Source: Mycetocola spongiae (GTDB taxonomy: Bacteria; Actinomycetota; Actinomycetes; Actinomycetales; Microbacteriaceae). From it: a stretch of DNA of 64,000 nt. The notes under the pieces were generated by a model that made no database searches, had not been told where the DNA came from, and worked only from the letters and a program-made list of their open reading frames with translations. This document shows positions 1-10,631 of this stretch, piece by piece. The first letter of the stretch is position 1, and each line of letters starts with the position of its first letter. The stretch is from NCBI RefSeq assembly GCF_020424085.1, contig NZ_CP080203.1, positions 930,001-994,000 on the forward strand. The letters are read 5' to 3'. A program made the translations under genes and the position numbers.

Positions 1-1
1 G

Positions 2-250
2 AACCTCGCCGGCGAGAATTTTGCCGCGGCCCGCGAGCTGAGCTTCCCCGCGGATCTGCCCGTGCTCCTCTTTGTGGTGAGCGAGGGCGAGGATGTGGAG
101 GGCTGGATTCCCCTGCACGAGGAGCAGATTGCCGCGCAGACCACGGGCCGCATGATCCTGATGGACGGCGACCACTATCTGCACCACACCCTGGCCCCGC
201 AGATCGCGGCCGAGACCGTGTCCTTCCTGGACGCACTCCCGGCCCGCTAA
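2..250 (+). CDS. Alpha/beta hydrolase, C-terminal part (5' end outside window)
   Basis: The frame is open from the left edge and ends at TAA 248-250, leaving about 82 C-terminal residues. The fragment reads like the last third of an alpha/beta-hydrolase fold protein. A strand (LPVLLFVV) precedes an acid-containing loop, and the segment GDHYLHH before the final helix is where the family keeps its catalytic His. The nucleophile elbow lies outside the window, so the substrate cannot be inferred. A strong hairpin follows at 264-303. Confidence 0.7.
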   Translation, partial: NLAGENFAAARELSFPADLPVLLFVVSEGEDVEGWIPLHEEQIAAQTTGRMILMDGDHYLHHTLAPQIAAETVSFLDALPAR

Positions 251-263
251 CCCCCGACCCGCG

Positions 264-303
264 ACGGCGGTAGTGGAGCTTCCCCCGGCTCCGCTACCGC
301 CGT
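264..303 (+). terminator. Hairpin terminator after the alpha/beta hydrolase
   Basis: Arms of 16 nt (264-279 and 288-303) with one G/T-type mismatch flank a short C-rich loop, 13 bases after the hydrolase stop codon. The following T-tract is weak. From 304 to 624 I see no gene; that stretch should hold the promoter of the UvrA-like gene. Confidence 0.6.
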
Positions 304-624
304 TGTGTTCTGCCCGGAATACGTATTGACCACCGATGCCCGCGGCCGCCCGCCACAACAGAATGGGTATCGGGGCCGGGACGCTACGGTACCCGGCGTG
401 ACGCTGTCCGTCCGCACCCCGCTCCCGCGGCGATATCCCACCCCAATTCCTCCCCCCTCGCGGGGTGCGGATATCGCCGCGCGACCCCGACACGACGCCC
501 CGGGTAGACAGCGACCACACTCCCGAGGAAAATCGGTCTTGATGTTCGTGGTTGGTTGCCGCGGGCATGCACCGATCCACGGGCCGGGGCCAGTGCCCTC
601 CCGTCCTCACCGATGGAGATTCTG

Positions 625-3000
<2,376 letters not shown>

Positions 3001-3034
3001 CCCTCACCGGGACGGCTCCCGCTAGGCTGGGCTC

Positions 3035-3355
3035 GTGACCATAAATACGCTTCAGGAAGACCTGCGCGCCTTCGCCGCCGAACGCGAGTGGCAGTCGTTC
3101 CATACGCCAGAAAACCTCGCAAAAAGCATCTCGATCGAGGCGGCCGAGCTCCTGGAGTGTTTTCAATGGGGCCCGGATTCCCGCGAAGACGACGTGCGTC
3201 ACGAACTCGCCGATGTGCTCACGTATTGCCTGATGATGGCCAACCGTTTGGGCCTGGACGCGGAGACGATTATTCGCGAAAAACTCGAGATCACACGCGT
3301 CAAATATCCGATTGAGCGTTCCCGCGGCCGATCGGAAAAATATGACCGGCTCTAG
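3035..3355 (+). CDS. MazG-like nucleotide pyrophosphohydrolase
   Basis: A 106-residue all-alpha NTP pyrophosphatase of the MazG / RS21-C6 type, which hydrolyses (d)NTPs to monophosphates and PPi. The acidic metal-binding pattern is visible as EAAELLE followed by a conserved W and, about 25 residues later, ELADVLTY (the ExxE...ExxD arrangement). The start is GTG 3035. Its 3' end overlaps the next gene by 14 nt, so the two are probably translated together. MazG partners in defence modules are thought to cleanse or deplete the nucleotide pool; that role is inferred here from the neighbour. Confidence 0.88.
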   Translation: MTINTLQEDLRAFAAEREWQSFHTPENLAKSISIEAAELLECFQWGPDSREDDVRHELADVLTYCLMMANRLGLDAETIIREKLEITRVKYPIERSRGRSEKYDRL

Positions 3356-5060
3356 CATTCGCCGGCACGGTTTTTCCCCACGCGAGATCGGGACCTGGGC
3401 CGCCCTCGACCCATATTTGAATAACTGGCCCGTGGTATATCTCCTCGAGAATAAACGCGAGGTTTATGTTGGCGAAACTCGCAACGCCACGGTGCGGATG
3501 CAACAGCATCTTTCTTCACCCGAGAAACAGCGCCTCACCGAGGTGAGGGTAATCGTAAACGAGCAGTTTAATAAGTCGGTCTGTCTCGACCTGGAGTCCT
3601 ACCTCATCCAGATGTTGGACGGCGACGGACGCTATAAGGTCCTCAATCGCAATGCGGGAATGCTGGACTCCGATTATTTTGATCGTGAGCGCTATCGGAC
3701 CGATTTTGACGAGATTTTTGACGAGCTCCGTTCGGCCGGAATTTTTACCCGGACAATCCCCGAGATCATCAATAGTGATCTCTTTAAGCTCTCTCCGTTT
3801 AAGGCGCTGAATAGCGATCAGGCCGCCGCGGTAGAGAATATCCTCGAGGGCCTCTTCGCCGATCTTGATGCCGGCCGGGGAGGAACGCTTATTGTTCAAG
3901 GCGAACCGGGAACGGGTAAAACCGTAATCGCGATTCACCTTATGAAGCTCCTCCGAGACATCGAACTGACCGATCCCGTGGATGCGGTGCAGGACAGCGA
4001 GTCCCTCTTTACCGAGTTCTTCACCGCGGGCTACCGAGAGAAACTCCGGGGGCTTCGGATTGGGCTGGTCATCCCGCAACAGTCGCTGCGGAAATCGGTG
4101 GCAGCGATTTTTAAGAAGACTCCGGGGCTGAGTGCAACGATGGTTCTCACACCGTTTCAGGCGGGAGCGAGTAAGGAGAAATTTGATCTCCTGATCGTGG
4201 ACGAAGCTCACCGGCTGAACCACCGGGCAAATCAATCCGCCGGTGGGCTGAATAAGCAGTTCTCCGAGATCACGACCCGGCTCTTTGGACACGATGACCG
4301 GGAAATCACACAGCTGGATTGGATTAGGAAACAAAGCACCCATCAGCTGCTCCTTATCGACGAGGCCCAGAGTGTGCGCCCGGCCGATCTACCCCGCAGG
4401 ATACTGACGGATCTGATTGGCGTCGCTCGCTCCGAACATCGCCATTTCCGCCTGCGATCCCAGATGCGGGTACGCGGGGGCAACGAATATATCGAGTATG
4501 TGCGTGCCTTCCTGAGCGCAACTCCGCCCGAGCACCAATCCTCCGAAACCTACGAGTTTCGGATGTTCAACAGTGCCAGGGAGATGCATGAGGCGATACT
4601 CGCGCAGGACGCGCGCCATGGCCTGTCCCGGCTTATTGCCGGTTTTGCCTGGCCCTGGATTACCAAGAAGAATCCCGATGCCTACGACATTGAGATCGAG
4701 GGGTATCGGTTGCGCTGGAATCAGACCGATACCGATTGGATTAACTCCCCGGGGTCGGAATACGAGGTGGGATCAATCCACACGGTGCAGGGTTATGACC
4801 TTAATTATGCAGGGGTGATCATCGGCGGCGAGTTGCGGATGGATCCCAAAACCGGTGAGTTTCTTTTTAACCGCGAGAATTATTTTGACGCCAAGGGTAA
4901 GGAAAATAACCGCGCGCGAGGGATTATCTATACGGATAAGGACATTCTTGAATACGTCCTTAATATTTATGGAGTGCTTCTCACCCGAGGAATTCGAGGC
5001 ACCTATGTTTATGTGGTGGATCCCGTGCTCAGGGAGTACCTTCGTGCCTTCACCTGGTAA
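3342..5060 (+). CDS. GIY-YIG / DUF2075 helicase-like protein
   Basis: About 572 residues. Residues 25-100 form a GIY-YIG-like nuclease domain (YLLENKREVYVGET, then R and E-containing helices). A P-loop follows at about 188-195 (GEPGTGKTV), Walker B LLIVDEAHRL near 285, a second LLIDEAQS and a C-terminal VQGYDLNYAGV motif typical of DUF2075 superfamily 1-like helicases, the fold also found in group III Schlafen proteins. ATG 3342 overlaps the MazG-like gene; an upstream in-frame start at 3312 would extend the overlap and is less likely. The GIY motif is degenerate (VVY), so nuclease activity is uncertain. The pair looks like a small defence operon. Confidence 0.85.
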   Translation: MTGSSIRRHGFSPREIGTWAALDPYLNNWPVVYLLENKREVYVGETRNATVRMQQHLSSPEKQRLTEVRVIVNEQFNKSVCLDLESYLIQMLDGDGRYKVLNRNAGMLDSDYFDRERYRTDFDEIFDELRSAGIFTRTIPEIINSDLFKLSPFKALNSDQAAAVENILEGLFADLDAGRGGTLIVQGEPGTGKTVIAIHLMKLLRDIELTDPVDAVQDSESLFTEFFTAGYREKLRGLRIGLVIPQQSLRKSVAAIFKKTPGLSATMVLTPFQAGASKEKFDLLIVDEAHRLNHRANQSAGGLNKQFSEITTRLFGHDDREITQLDWIRKQSTHQLLLIDEAQSVRPADLPRRILTDLIGVARSEHRHFRLRSQMRVRGGNEYIEYVRAFLSATPPEHQSSETYEFRMFNSAREMHEAILAQDARHGLSRLIAGFAWPWITKKNPDAYDIEIEGYRLRWNQTDTDWINSPGSEYEVGSIHTVQGYDLNYAGVIIGGELRMDPKTGEFLFNRENYFDAKGKENNRARGIIYTDKDILEYVLNIYGVLLTRGIRGTYVYVVDPVLREYLRAFTW

Positions 5061-5066
5061 GGCGGG

Positions 5067-5627
5067 CTAGCCCTCAAGCCGCTCCCGGGCGCGCGCGATG
5101 CGGGCCGCGCGGGTGGGGGCGGTGGCCGCGGTGACGATGGGGTGCAGGATCGAATAGCGCGCCGAGGAGCCGAGGGCGGCGAAGGCCGCGGCGGCCCGGG
5201 GCGAGGCGGCGAGGGCCGCGAGCAGATCCTCCGGCACCTCGATCGCGGCCGCACCGGCATAGGCGCGGTCCCAGCGGCCGTCCTCGCGGGCGCGGGTGAT
5301 CTCGGCGTGGCCGCGCTCGCGCATCCGGCCGGCGTGGATCAACTGCCCCACGATGCCGATATTGCGCTGGGACCACATCGAGGCGCGCCGGCGCGGCGTG
5401 AAGCGCTGCATAAACGTGGCGGAATCCACGCTCTTTTTTTGGCCGTCGATCCAGCCGCTGCACAGCGCCTCCTCGAGGGCCTGGGCATAGCCGAGCGAGG
5501 TGGGGCTGAGCGTGCCCTTCTTGGCGAGGATGAGCCACACACCATCGGAGGTGAACTCGCGCTCGTCGAGCCAGGCCCGCCAGGCGGCGGCATCGGCCAC
5601 GATCAGGGGGTCTCGCTGTTCGTCCAT
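5067..5627 (-). CDS. YdeI/OmpD-associated family protein
   Basis: A 186-residue protein with the family signature: AWRAWLDE, a GVWLILAKKG strand, EALCSGWIDG, RFTPRRRASMWSQRN and a C-terminal helical segment rich in Ala. Members are small cytoplasmic proteins of poorly defined function, associated with stress and peptide resistance in enterobacteria. The ATG at 5627 is chosen because AGGA sits 5 nt upstream; longer in-frame extensions lack a ribosome site. It is convergent with the DUF2075 gene, with only 6 bases between stops, so no independent terminator is seen. Confidence 0.85.
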   Translation of the reverse strand: MDEQRDPLIVADAAAWRAWLDEREFTSDGVWLILAKKGTLSPTSLGYAQALEEALCSGWIDGQKKSVDSATFMQRFTPRRRASMWSQRNIGIVGQLIHAGRMRERGHAEITRAREDGRWDRAYAGAAAIEVPEDLLAALAASPRAAAAFAALGSSARYSILHPIVTAATAPTRAARIARARERLEG

Positions 5628-5730
5628 GATCGTCCTCGGTTCCCCGGTCCGCGGACCGGATGTTCTCATCCTGTGCCCCAGGATACGCGGCGGCACCGAC
5701 GCCGGGTGGCGCGGGTGCCGCCCCGCGCGG

Positions 5731-6906
5731 CTAGGAACTCAGCGCGCCGCCCGGGCCAAATGCCAGCGCGGCAAAACGATCGCCGATCAGGACATGGGAG
5801 GCGGCATCCGGGTGCAGGGCATCCGGCAGCGGGTGCAGGAGCTCATCGGCCTCGGCAAAGAGTTCCAGCCCGTCCAGATAGTGCAGGTGGGCATCGGTTT
5901 CCGCACGCTCGGCCACCACGCGCCGCATTTCCTCGCGGATCACCCGCAGGGTGAGGGCCCCCGCGGCCACCGCCGCCGGGTCGCCCGTGGCGCGGAAGCG
6001 CAGCTCCCCCGCGGCCAGGGCATCGGTATCAAACGCGCCGGGGCCCGGGGTGTCCTCGTGGATGCCGCAGAAGATCGGGGAGATCAGCAGCAGCGGCGTC
6101 TCGGGATGCCCATCGCGCACGGTATCCAGGAAGCCGTGCAGCGCCGAGCGGAACGCGCGCAGGCGCATCAGGTCGGTATTCACCACGTTGATGCCCAGCT
6201 TGAGGCTGATCAGATCGGCCGGGGTATCGCGCAGGGCACGCGCCGTGAACTGATCCAGCAGTGCGCTGCCGCCGAAGCCGCGGTTGATCAGCTCCACCTC
6301 GCCGAGCCGCGCGGCCCGCGCGGGCCAGGTCTCGGTGGGGCGGAGGGCATTTGAGCCGTGGCTAATCGAGCTTCCGTGATGCACCCAGACCGGTCGCCCG
6401 GAGGGCTCGGCCGCGTGGATCGGCGCGGAGGCACGCAGCTCCCGCAGCTCGGTGATCTCGTTATGCGGCAGCCAGATCTCCACGTTTTTTGCATCCGGCG
6501 CCAGCCCGGTGAAGCGCGAGGTCCAGACCGGCCCCTCCTCCACCGTGGCGGTACCGGTGGCCATCGAGACCGTGGTGGTAACGCCGCCCGCGGTGGTGAT
6601 GGACTCCACCAGGAGACCGTCCACCACCAGCTCGATCACGCCGTCCGGGCGCGCGGGCAGCCCCGCATAGGTGGTGCGCGAACGCACGGTATCCAACTCG
6701 ATGGTGGTCGCGGTGGTCCGGAAGACCACGCGCACGCCGGAGGGCTGGGCCTCGGCCAGGCGCAGCTGCGGATCGGCGGATTGCCGCACCGCGAGCGCGG
6801 GCAGCCGGTGCGGGAGCACACCGTGCTCGGTGCGCTCCAGCTCCTGGGCCCCGCGGATCAGGTCGGCGGTGGGGGGAGAGATTTTTATCCGGGAGTTTAT
6901 GGTCAT
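5731..6906 (-). CDS. SGNH/GDSL-type esterase with SsfX3-like N-terminal domain
   Basis: A 391-residue protein. Residues 1-165 form a beta-rich N-terminal domain like that of the SsfX3 acyltransferase/esterase group. The SGNH hydrolase domain follows: block I HHGSSISHGS (nucleophile Ser), block II NRGFGGSA (Gly), block III LKLGINVVN (Asn), and block V DALHPDAASH (Asp-His pair). No signal peptide is visible, so it should act in the cytoplasm on an ester substrate that cannot be named. Its start overlaps the stop of the upstream TetR gene (ATGA type), so the two form an operon and TetR probably senses the esterase substrate. Confidence 0.86.
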   Translation of the reverse strand: MTINSRIKISPPTADLIRGAQELERTEHGVLPHRLPALAVRQSADPQLRLAEAQPSGVRVVFRTTATTIELDTVRSRTTYAGLPARPDGVIELVVDGLLVESITTAGGVTTTVSMATGTATVEEGPVWTSRFTGLAPDAKNVEIWLPHNEITELRELRASAPIHAAEPSGRPVWVHHGSSISHGSNALRPTETWPARAARLGEVELINRGFGGSALLDQFTARALRDTPADLISLKLGINVVNTDLMRLRAFRSALHGFLDTVRDGHPETPLLLISPIFCGIHEDTPGPGAFDTDALAAGELRFRATGDPAAVAAGALTLRVIREEMRRVVAERAETDAHLHYLDGLELFAEADELLHPLPDALHPDAASHVLIGDRFAALAFGPGGALSS

Positions 6907-7496
6907 ACGTGGGGTCCTTCGGGTGCGGGGTGGGAGGGCCAGTGGGCCAGGAGGGTGTGCAGCCCGAGGAGAATCGCATTCCAGCTCTCCTCGGCATCGG
7001 GGGCGCCGTGGGCAAAGCCGCCCGCGCGTTCCAGATCCACAAAGCCGCGGAACGTGGAGCCCAGGAGGCGCACCGCATGGGTGGCCTCCTCCTGCCCCAG
7101 GTCATAGCCGCGCAGGATGGCCCGGCTGAGCGCGGAGTGGCGCGGGCCCGCGCTCGCGGCCGCCGCGGCGGGGTCGAGGCGATACTGGGTCGCGGCGAAG
7201 CGTCCCGGATGCGCGCGGGCATAATCGCGATAGGAATTGCCCAGCGCGCTCACGGCCTCGGCGCGGGCGCGGCCGGCCACCGCCTCGGCGGAGAGACCGG
7301 CCATCTCCTCCAGCGCGAGCATCGCGACGCGCGCCCGCAGGTCGCCCGTGCTCGCGATATGCGAGTAGAGGCTTGCGGGTTTCACGTCGAAGTGGCGGGC
7401 GAGTTCGGCCACGGTGACCGCATCAAATCCGCGCTCATCGGCGATCTGCGCCGCGGCGCGGGTGAGGCGCTCGGGGGTGAGTCCGGCTCGTGCCAT
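6903..7496 (-). CDS. TetR family transcriptional regulator
   Basis: A 197-residue repressor-type regulator. Residues 8-55 carry the TetR helix-turn-helix (ADERGFDAVTVAELARHFDVKPASLYSHI). The C-terminal ligand domain contains the RAHPGRFAAT and LGSTFRGFVDLE segments of the WHG-type TetR C-terminus. The start at 7496 is fixed by AAAGGAG 5 nt upstream; the longer open frame above it has no ribosome site. It is translationally coupled to the SGNH esterase downstream. A repeated TAAGCATAG in its promoter region may be its operator. Confidence 0.88.
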   Translation of the reverse strand: MARAGLTPERLTRAAAQIADERGFDAVTVAELARHFDVKPASLYSHIASTGDLRARVAMLALEEMAGLSAEAVAGRARAEAVSALGNSYRDYARAHPGRFAATQYRLDPAAAAASAGPRHSALSRAILRGYDLGQEEATHAVRLLGSTFRGFVDLERAGGFAHGAPDAEESWNAILLGLHTLLAHWPSHPAPEGPHV

Positions 7497-7519
7497 GATG
7501 TCTCCTTTACTGACAAACC

Positions 7520-7552
7520 TAAGCATAGTAGGCAATTACCAATTAAGCATAG
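7520..7552. promoter_or_regulatory. Direct repeat TAAGCATAG, candidate TetR operator
   Basis: TAAGCATAG occurs at 7520-7528 and again at 7544-7552, 24 bp apart, in an AT-rich island between the TetR gene and the divergent membrane-protein gene. The first copy is also flanked by CCTA and TAGG as a short inverted repeat. The spacing suits two TetR dimers on one DNA face. This is inference from pattern and position. Confidence 0.45.
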
Positions 7553-7619
7553 CTAACGGGGAAAGTGCATTATTCTCCCCCGGGTCCCCGCCCCGTTCGA
7601 ATCGTCCTACACTTTCGAT

Positions 7620-8684
7620 ATGACCCGCCCCACCCCAGTCTCGACCGCCGTTCGGGTGGAATCGGAGGCGGTCTATAGCGCCCTAATTCTGGGGACCCTC
7701 GGCGGCCTGGCCGGCCTCCTCGCCTCCTGGGGACGCCTGCTTCCACTGTGGGGGCCCGGCTCGCTCGCGAGCATCGCCGCGCTCTCCGGGGGCCTCGCGG
7801 CCCTGGCCGCCGGAACCCTCGGTTATTGGCGCTCGCGCGGCACCGCCGAGCAGCACTGGCGGCAAAATCTGCCGCGCTGGAAGGCCGTGGTGAATATCCT
7901 CTCGGTGGTTCTTGCGCATGTTTCGCTCGCGGTACTCGCGCTTTTTGCCGTGTTTCTTCTGCTCTCGCGCGCGTTTATCGGGGCCACCATGGATGCCTTT
8001 TGGAGCGTGACCCTCGTGGCCTGCGCCGCGGGCCTGAGCGCGTATTTTGTGTGGCTCTCCGCCTCACGCATCAGCACCCAGCGCATGTCGAGCCTGCTGG
8101 TGTCCTTTATCGCGCTGGGCACCCTCACCGCGATGACCACCACGCCCGATCCCGGGTGGTGGCGCATCCATTTCAGTCACCTCGGCACATTCTGGTCCCT
8201 GTCCAGCCTGCTGTTTAACGGCACGCTGATCATCGGGGGCCTCCTGGTGATGGCGTTTGCGATCTACCTGGATAACGACCTGGGCACCCTGGTTGGTCGC
8301 GGCATTGTGACCGCTCCCCGCGCCCCGCGCACGGTCTCCACGATGCTCGTGATCATGGGAGTGATGCTCGCGGGGGTGGGTCTGGTTCCGGTGAACCTGA
8401 TCGAGCCCGTGCATAATCTCAGTGCAATGGGGATGGCGGCGATGTTTATTGGGCTGCTCGCCGCAAGCCCGTGGATTCTGCGCGGAATGCCGCGCACCTA
8501 TTTTCTCTCGGCCTGGGCGTTTCTGGCGATCACGATTCTCTCGGTGATCCTGTTTATCGAGGGCTATTTTGGGTTAACCGCATTTGAGGTGGTCGTTTTC
8601 ACCCTCATCTTTTCCTGGATCGCGGTATTTATTCGTTTCCTCGTGGCCCTCGTAAATCGCCCCACCGAGGCCCCCGCCGCCTAG
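7620..8684 (+). CDS. Multi-pass membrane protein (DUF998-like)
   Basis: A 354-residue hydrophobic protein with about nine predicted membrane segments and a short N-terminal cytoplasmic tail. The central HFSHLGTFWSLSSLLFNGTLIIGG stretch (shown here only by its ends: HFSHLG and FNGTLIIGG) resembles the DUF998 type of integral membrane proteins, which have no established function. The start is ATG 7620, directly after the putative promoter region. It ends convergently with the ABC-F gene, the two stop codons sharing bases 8681-8684. Confidence 0.6.
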   Translation: MTRPTPVSTAVRVESEAVYSALILGTLGGLAGLLASWGRLLPLWGPGSLASIAALSGGLAALAAGTLGYWRSRGTAEQHWRQNLPRWKAVVNILSVVLAHVSLAVLALFAVFLLLSRAFIGATMDAFWSVTLVACAAGLSAYFVWLSASRISTQRMSSLLVSFIALGTLTAMTTTPDPGWWRIHFSHLGTFWSLSSLLFNGTLIIGGLLVMAFAIYLDNDLGTLVGRGIVTAPRAPRTVSTMLVIMGVMLAGVGLVPVNLIEPVHNLSAMGMAAMFIGLLAASPWILRGMPRTYFLSAWAFLAITILSVILFIEGYFGLTAFEVVVFTLIFSWIAVFIRFLVALVNRPTEAPAA

Positions 8685-10270
8685 ACGGCGCGCGCGAGAA
8701 TCTCGCCCGGCCCGGCGCCCTCGGCACCAAAAACCAGCAGCCGATTGGCGACCTTCTCGGTGAAGAACCGGTCGTGGCTGACCACAATCACCGCGCCCGG
8801 GAAGTGCACCAGCGCGCGCTCCATGACCTGGGTGCTGGCGAGGTCGAGGTGGTTGGTGGGCTCATCCAGGATCAGCACGGAGGCCCCGGAGAGCAGGCAC
8901 TGCGCCATCGCCACGCGGGCACGCTGACCACCCGAGAGCTCGCGGATGCGCTTTTTCTTATCGGCCTCCGAGAACTGGAACATCGACAGGAAGCGGCCCA
9001 CGGATTTCCGCGTGGCGGTGAGCGCGAGGCTATCGGGCAGCCCGTTCACCGCGTGGGTCACGGTATCGTCGAGGTCAAGCTCCTCCAACATCCGGTTATA
9101 GGACACGGTCTTAATGCCGCCGGCCCAGGCCACGCTGCCGGAATCGGCGCGCTCCTCCCCCGTGAGCACGCGCAGCAGCGTGGATTTTCCGCTGCCGTTG
9201 GCGCCCAGCACCACGAGGCGGTTGCCGCGGCGCAGCTCAAATTCCACATCGCGGAAGAGAGTGCGCTCGCCATAGGATTTTTCCAGCCCGCTCACGCGGC
9301 ACAGGATTTCCTTCACGTGCAGGCCGCCGTAGATCTCGGTGAGAATCTCGTCCACGGGCCGCGGGGCGCGCGCCTTTTTAATGCCGGCCAGCTGCTTGCC
9401 GAGGTTTTTACTGGCGTTTTTGGCGGCCTCGCGGCGGTCGGCGATCCCCTCGGCCTCAAATGCCAGCAGCTCGGATTCGTGCTGGAACTGGGTCTCAAGC
9501 GTCTTCAGGCGGAACTGCTTCTGCACGATATATTCGGCAAAATTCCCGGGGTATTCATGCAGGTGATAATTTTCCACCTCCACGATCCGGGTGGCCACGG
9601 CATCGAGGAATTTCCGGTCGTGGGACACGATGATCGCGGCCCCCTTAAAGTCGCGGAACCAGGATTCGAGCCACTCCACGCCGGGCACATCGAGGAAGTT
9701 GGTGGGCTCGTCCAGCAGCAGCACATCGGGCTCCTCCAGCAGGATCTTGGCCAGCGCCGCGCGGTTGCGCCATCCACCCGAGAGCTCGTCGATCGCGCAG
9801 ATGCGGTGCGCCTCGGTGAAGCCCAGCGTGGTGAGGGCGCGGTCGATCTTGCGCTGATAATCCCAGCCGTCGATGCGGTCCATCTCCACAAAAAGCTCGG
9901 ACTGGCGCAGGATCAGGGCGTCCAGATCGCCCATCGGATCGGCCGCAATCGCGGCGTCGATCGTGGCCAGTTCGGCCTCCACCGCGTGCACCTCAACAAA
10001 AAGTGCGTCCAGGACCTCGCTGATGGTGGCGGTGCCGTCCAGCTCGGAAAACTGTGAAAAATAGCCGATGCGGATATCGGGGTCCACGCTGACCTCGCCG
10101 CGATCGGGCTGGATCTGGTCCAGGACCAGCCTCAGCAGGGTGGTTTTACCCGAGCCGTTGCGCCCGATCAGCCCCACCCGGTCCCCCGCATCGAGCCGGA
10201 AAAACGCCTCCCGCAGGATCTGCGCGTTCTCAAACCAAACCTCAACATCGTTAAACCGAACCAGGCTCAT
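8681..10270 (-). CDS. ABC-F family ribosome-associated ATPase
   Basis: A 529-residue soluble ABC-F protein with two ATP-binding cassettes and no membrane segments. Cassette 1 has Walker A GRNGSGKTT (about residue 37), LSGGWRNR and LLLDEPTNFLD. A charged linker (the P-site tRNA interaction motif region, about 240-310) follows. Cassette 2 has GANGSGKST, LSGGQRAR and LILDEPTNHLD. ABC-F proteins act on the ribosome, either as translation factors or by displacing ribosome-targeting antibiotics. A terminator-like hairpin in its 5' leader at 10294-10318 suggests attenuation control, which would fit an antibiotic-resistance role. The subgroup is not resolved. Confidence 0.9.
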   Translation of the reverse strand: MSLVRFNDVEVWFENAQILREAFFRLDAGDRVGLIGRNGSGKTTLLRLVLDQIQPDRGEVSVDPDIRIGYFSQFSELDGTATISEVLDALFVEVHAVEAELATIDAAIAADPMGDLDALILRQSELFVEMDRIDGWDYQRKIDRALTTLGFTEAHRICAIDELSGGWRNRAALAKILLEEPDVLLLDEPTNFLDVPGVEWLESWFRDFKGAAIIVSHDRKFLDAVATRIVEVENYHLHEYPGNFAEYIVQKQFRLKTLETQFQHESELLAFEAEGIADRREAAKNASKNLGKQLAGIKKARAPRPVDEILTEIYGGLHVKEILCRVSGLEKSYGERTLFRDVEFELRRGNRLVVLGANGSGKSTLLRVLTGEERADSGSVAWAGGIKTVSYNRMLEELDLDDTVTHAVNGLPDSLALTATRKSVGRFLSMFQFSEADKKKRIRELSGGQRARVAMAQCLLSGASVLILDEPTNHLDLASTQVMERALVHFPGAVIVVSHDRFFTEKVANRLLVFGAEGAGPGEILARAV

Positions 10271-10293
10271 CCGAACCGCTTTCTCTCCGCACA

Positions 10294-10318
10294 GAAAAAC
10301 ACCCGGGTTCCCGGGTGT
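10294..10318 (-). terminator. Terminator in the leader of the ABC-F gene (candidate attenuator)
   Basis: On the minus strand, arms ACACCCGGG and CCCGGGTGT (9 bp, 2-nt loop; 10299-10318) are followed directly by a run of five T (10294-10298), 24 nt before the ABC-F start codon. No minus-strand gene lies upstream that would need termination, because the next gene at 10632 is on the other strand. Further upstream, 10352-10380 can fold into other strong GC hairpins. The arrangement matches ribosome-mediated attenuation known for antibiotic-inducible ABC-F genes. The 10319-10631 stretch holds no other gene I can support. Confidence 0.6.
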
Positions 10319-10631
10319 CCGTATCCCCCAACTTTACGTCACGCGCGGCCCGCGCCCGGTCGGCGCCGGGCGCACGGCCCGCGGATTCCCCGCGTGTCGC
10401 GGGAGGCGCGCGGCGGGGCGGATTGCCGCGACGGGCAGGATCTACGTGCCCGTCGGGGGGCACTCGCACTGGGGTCGGTAGCCTCCCCCGGATTCACCTA
10501 TTCTTTTTTAAAACACAGGTAATTTAAGCGTGATCAGCGTAAATGCTGTCACCGAGACCCCGCGACGACGTGCGCTCCCTGCGCACGGTCCGCTCATTTT
10601 ATGTCCCCGAACGCCGACGTACGGAAGCCCA

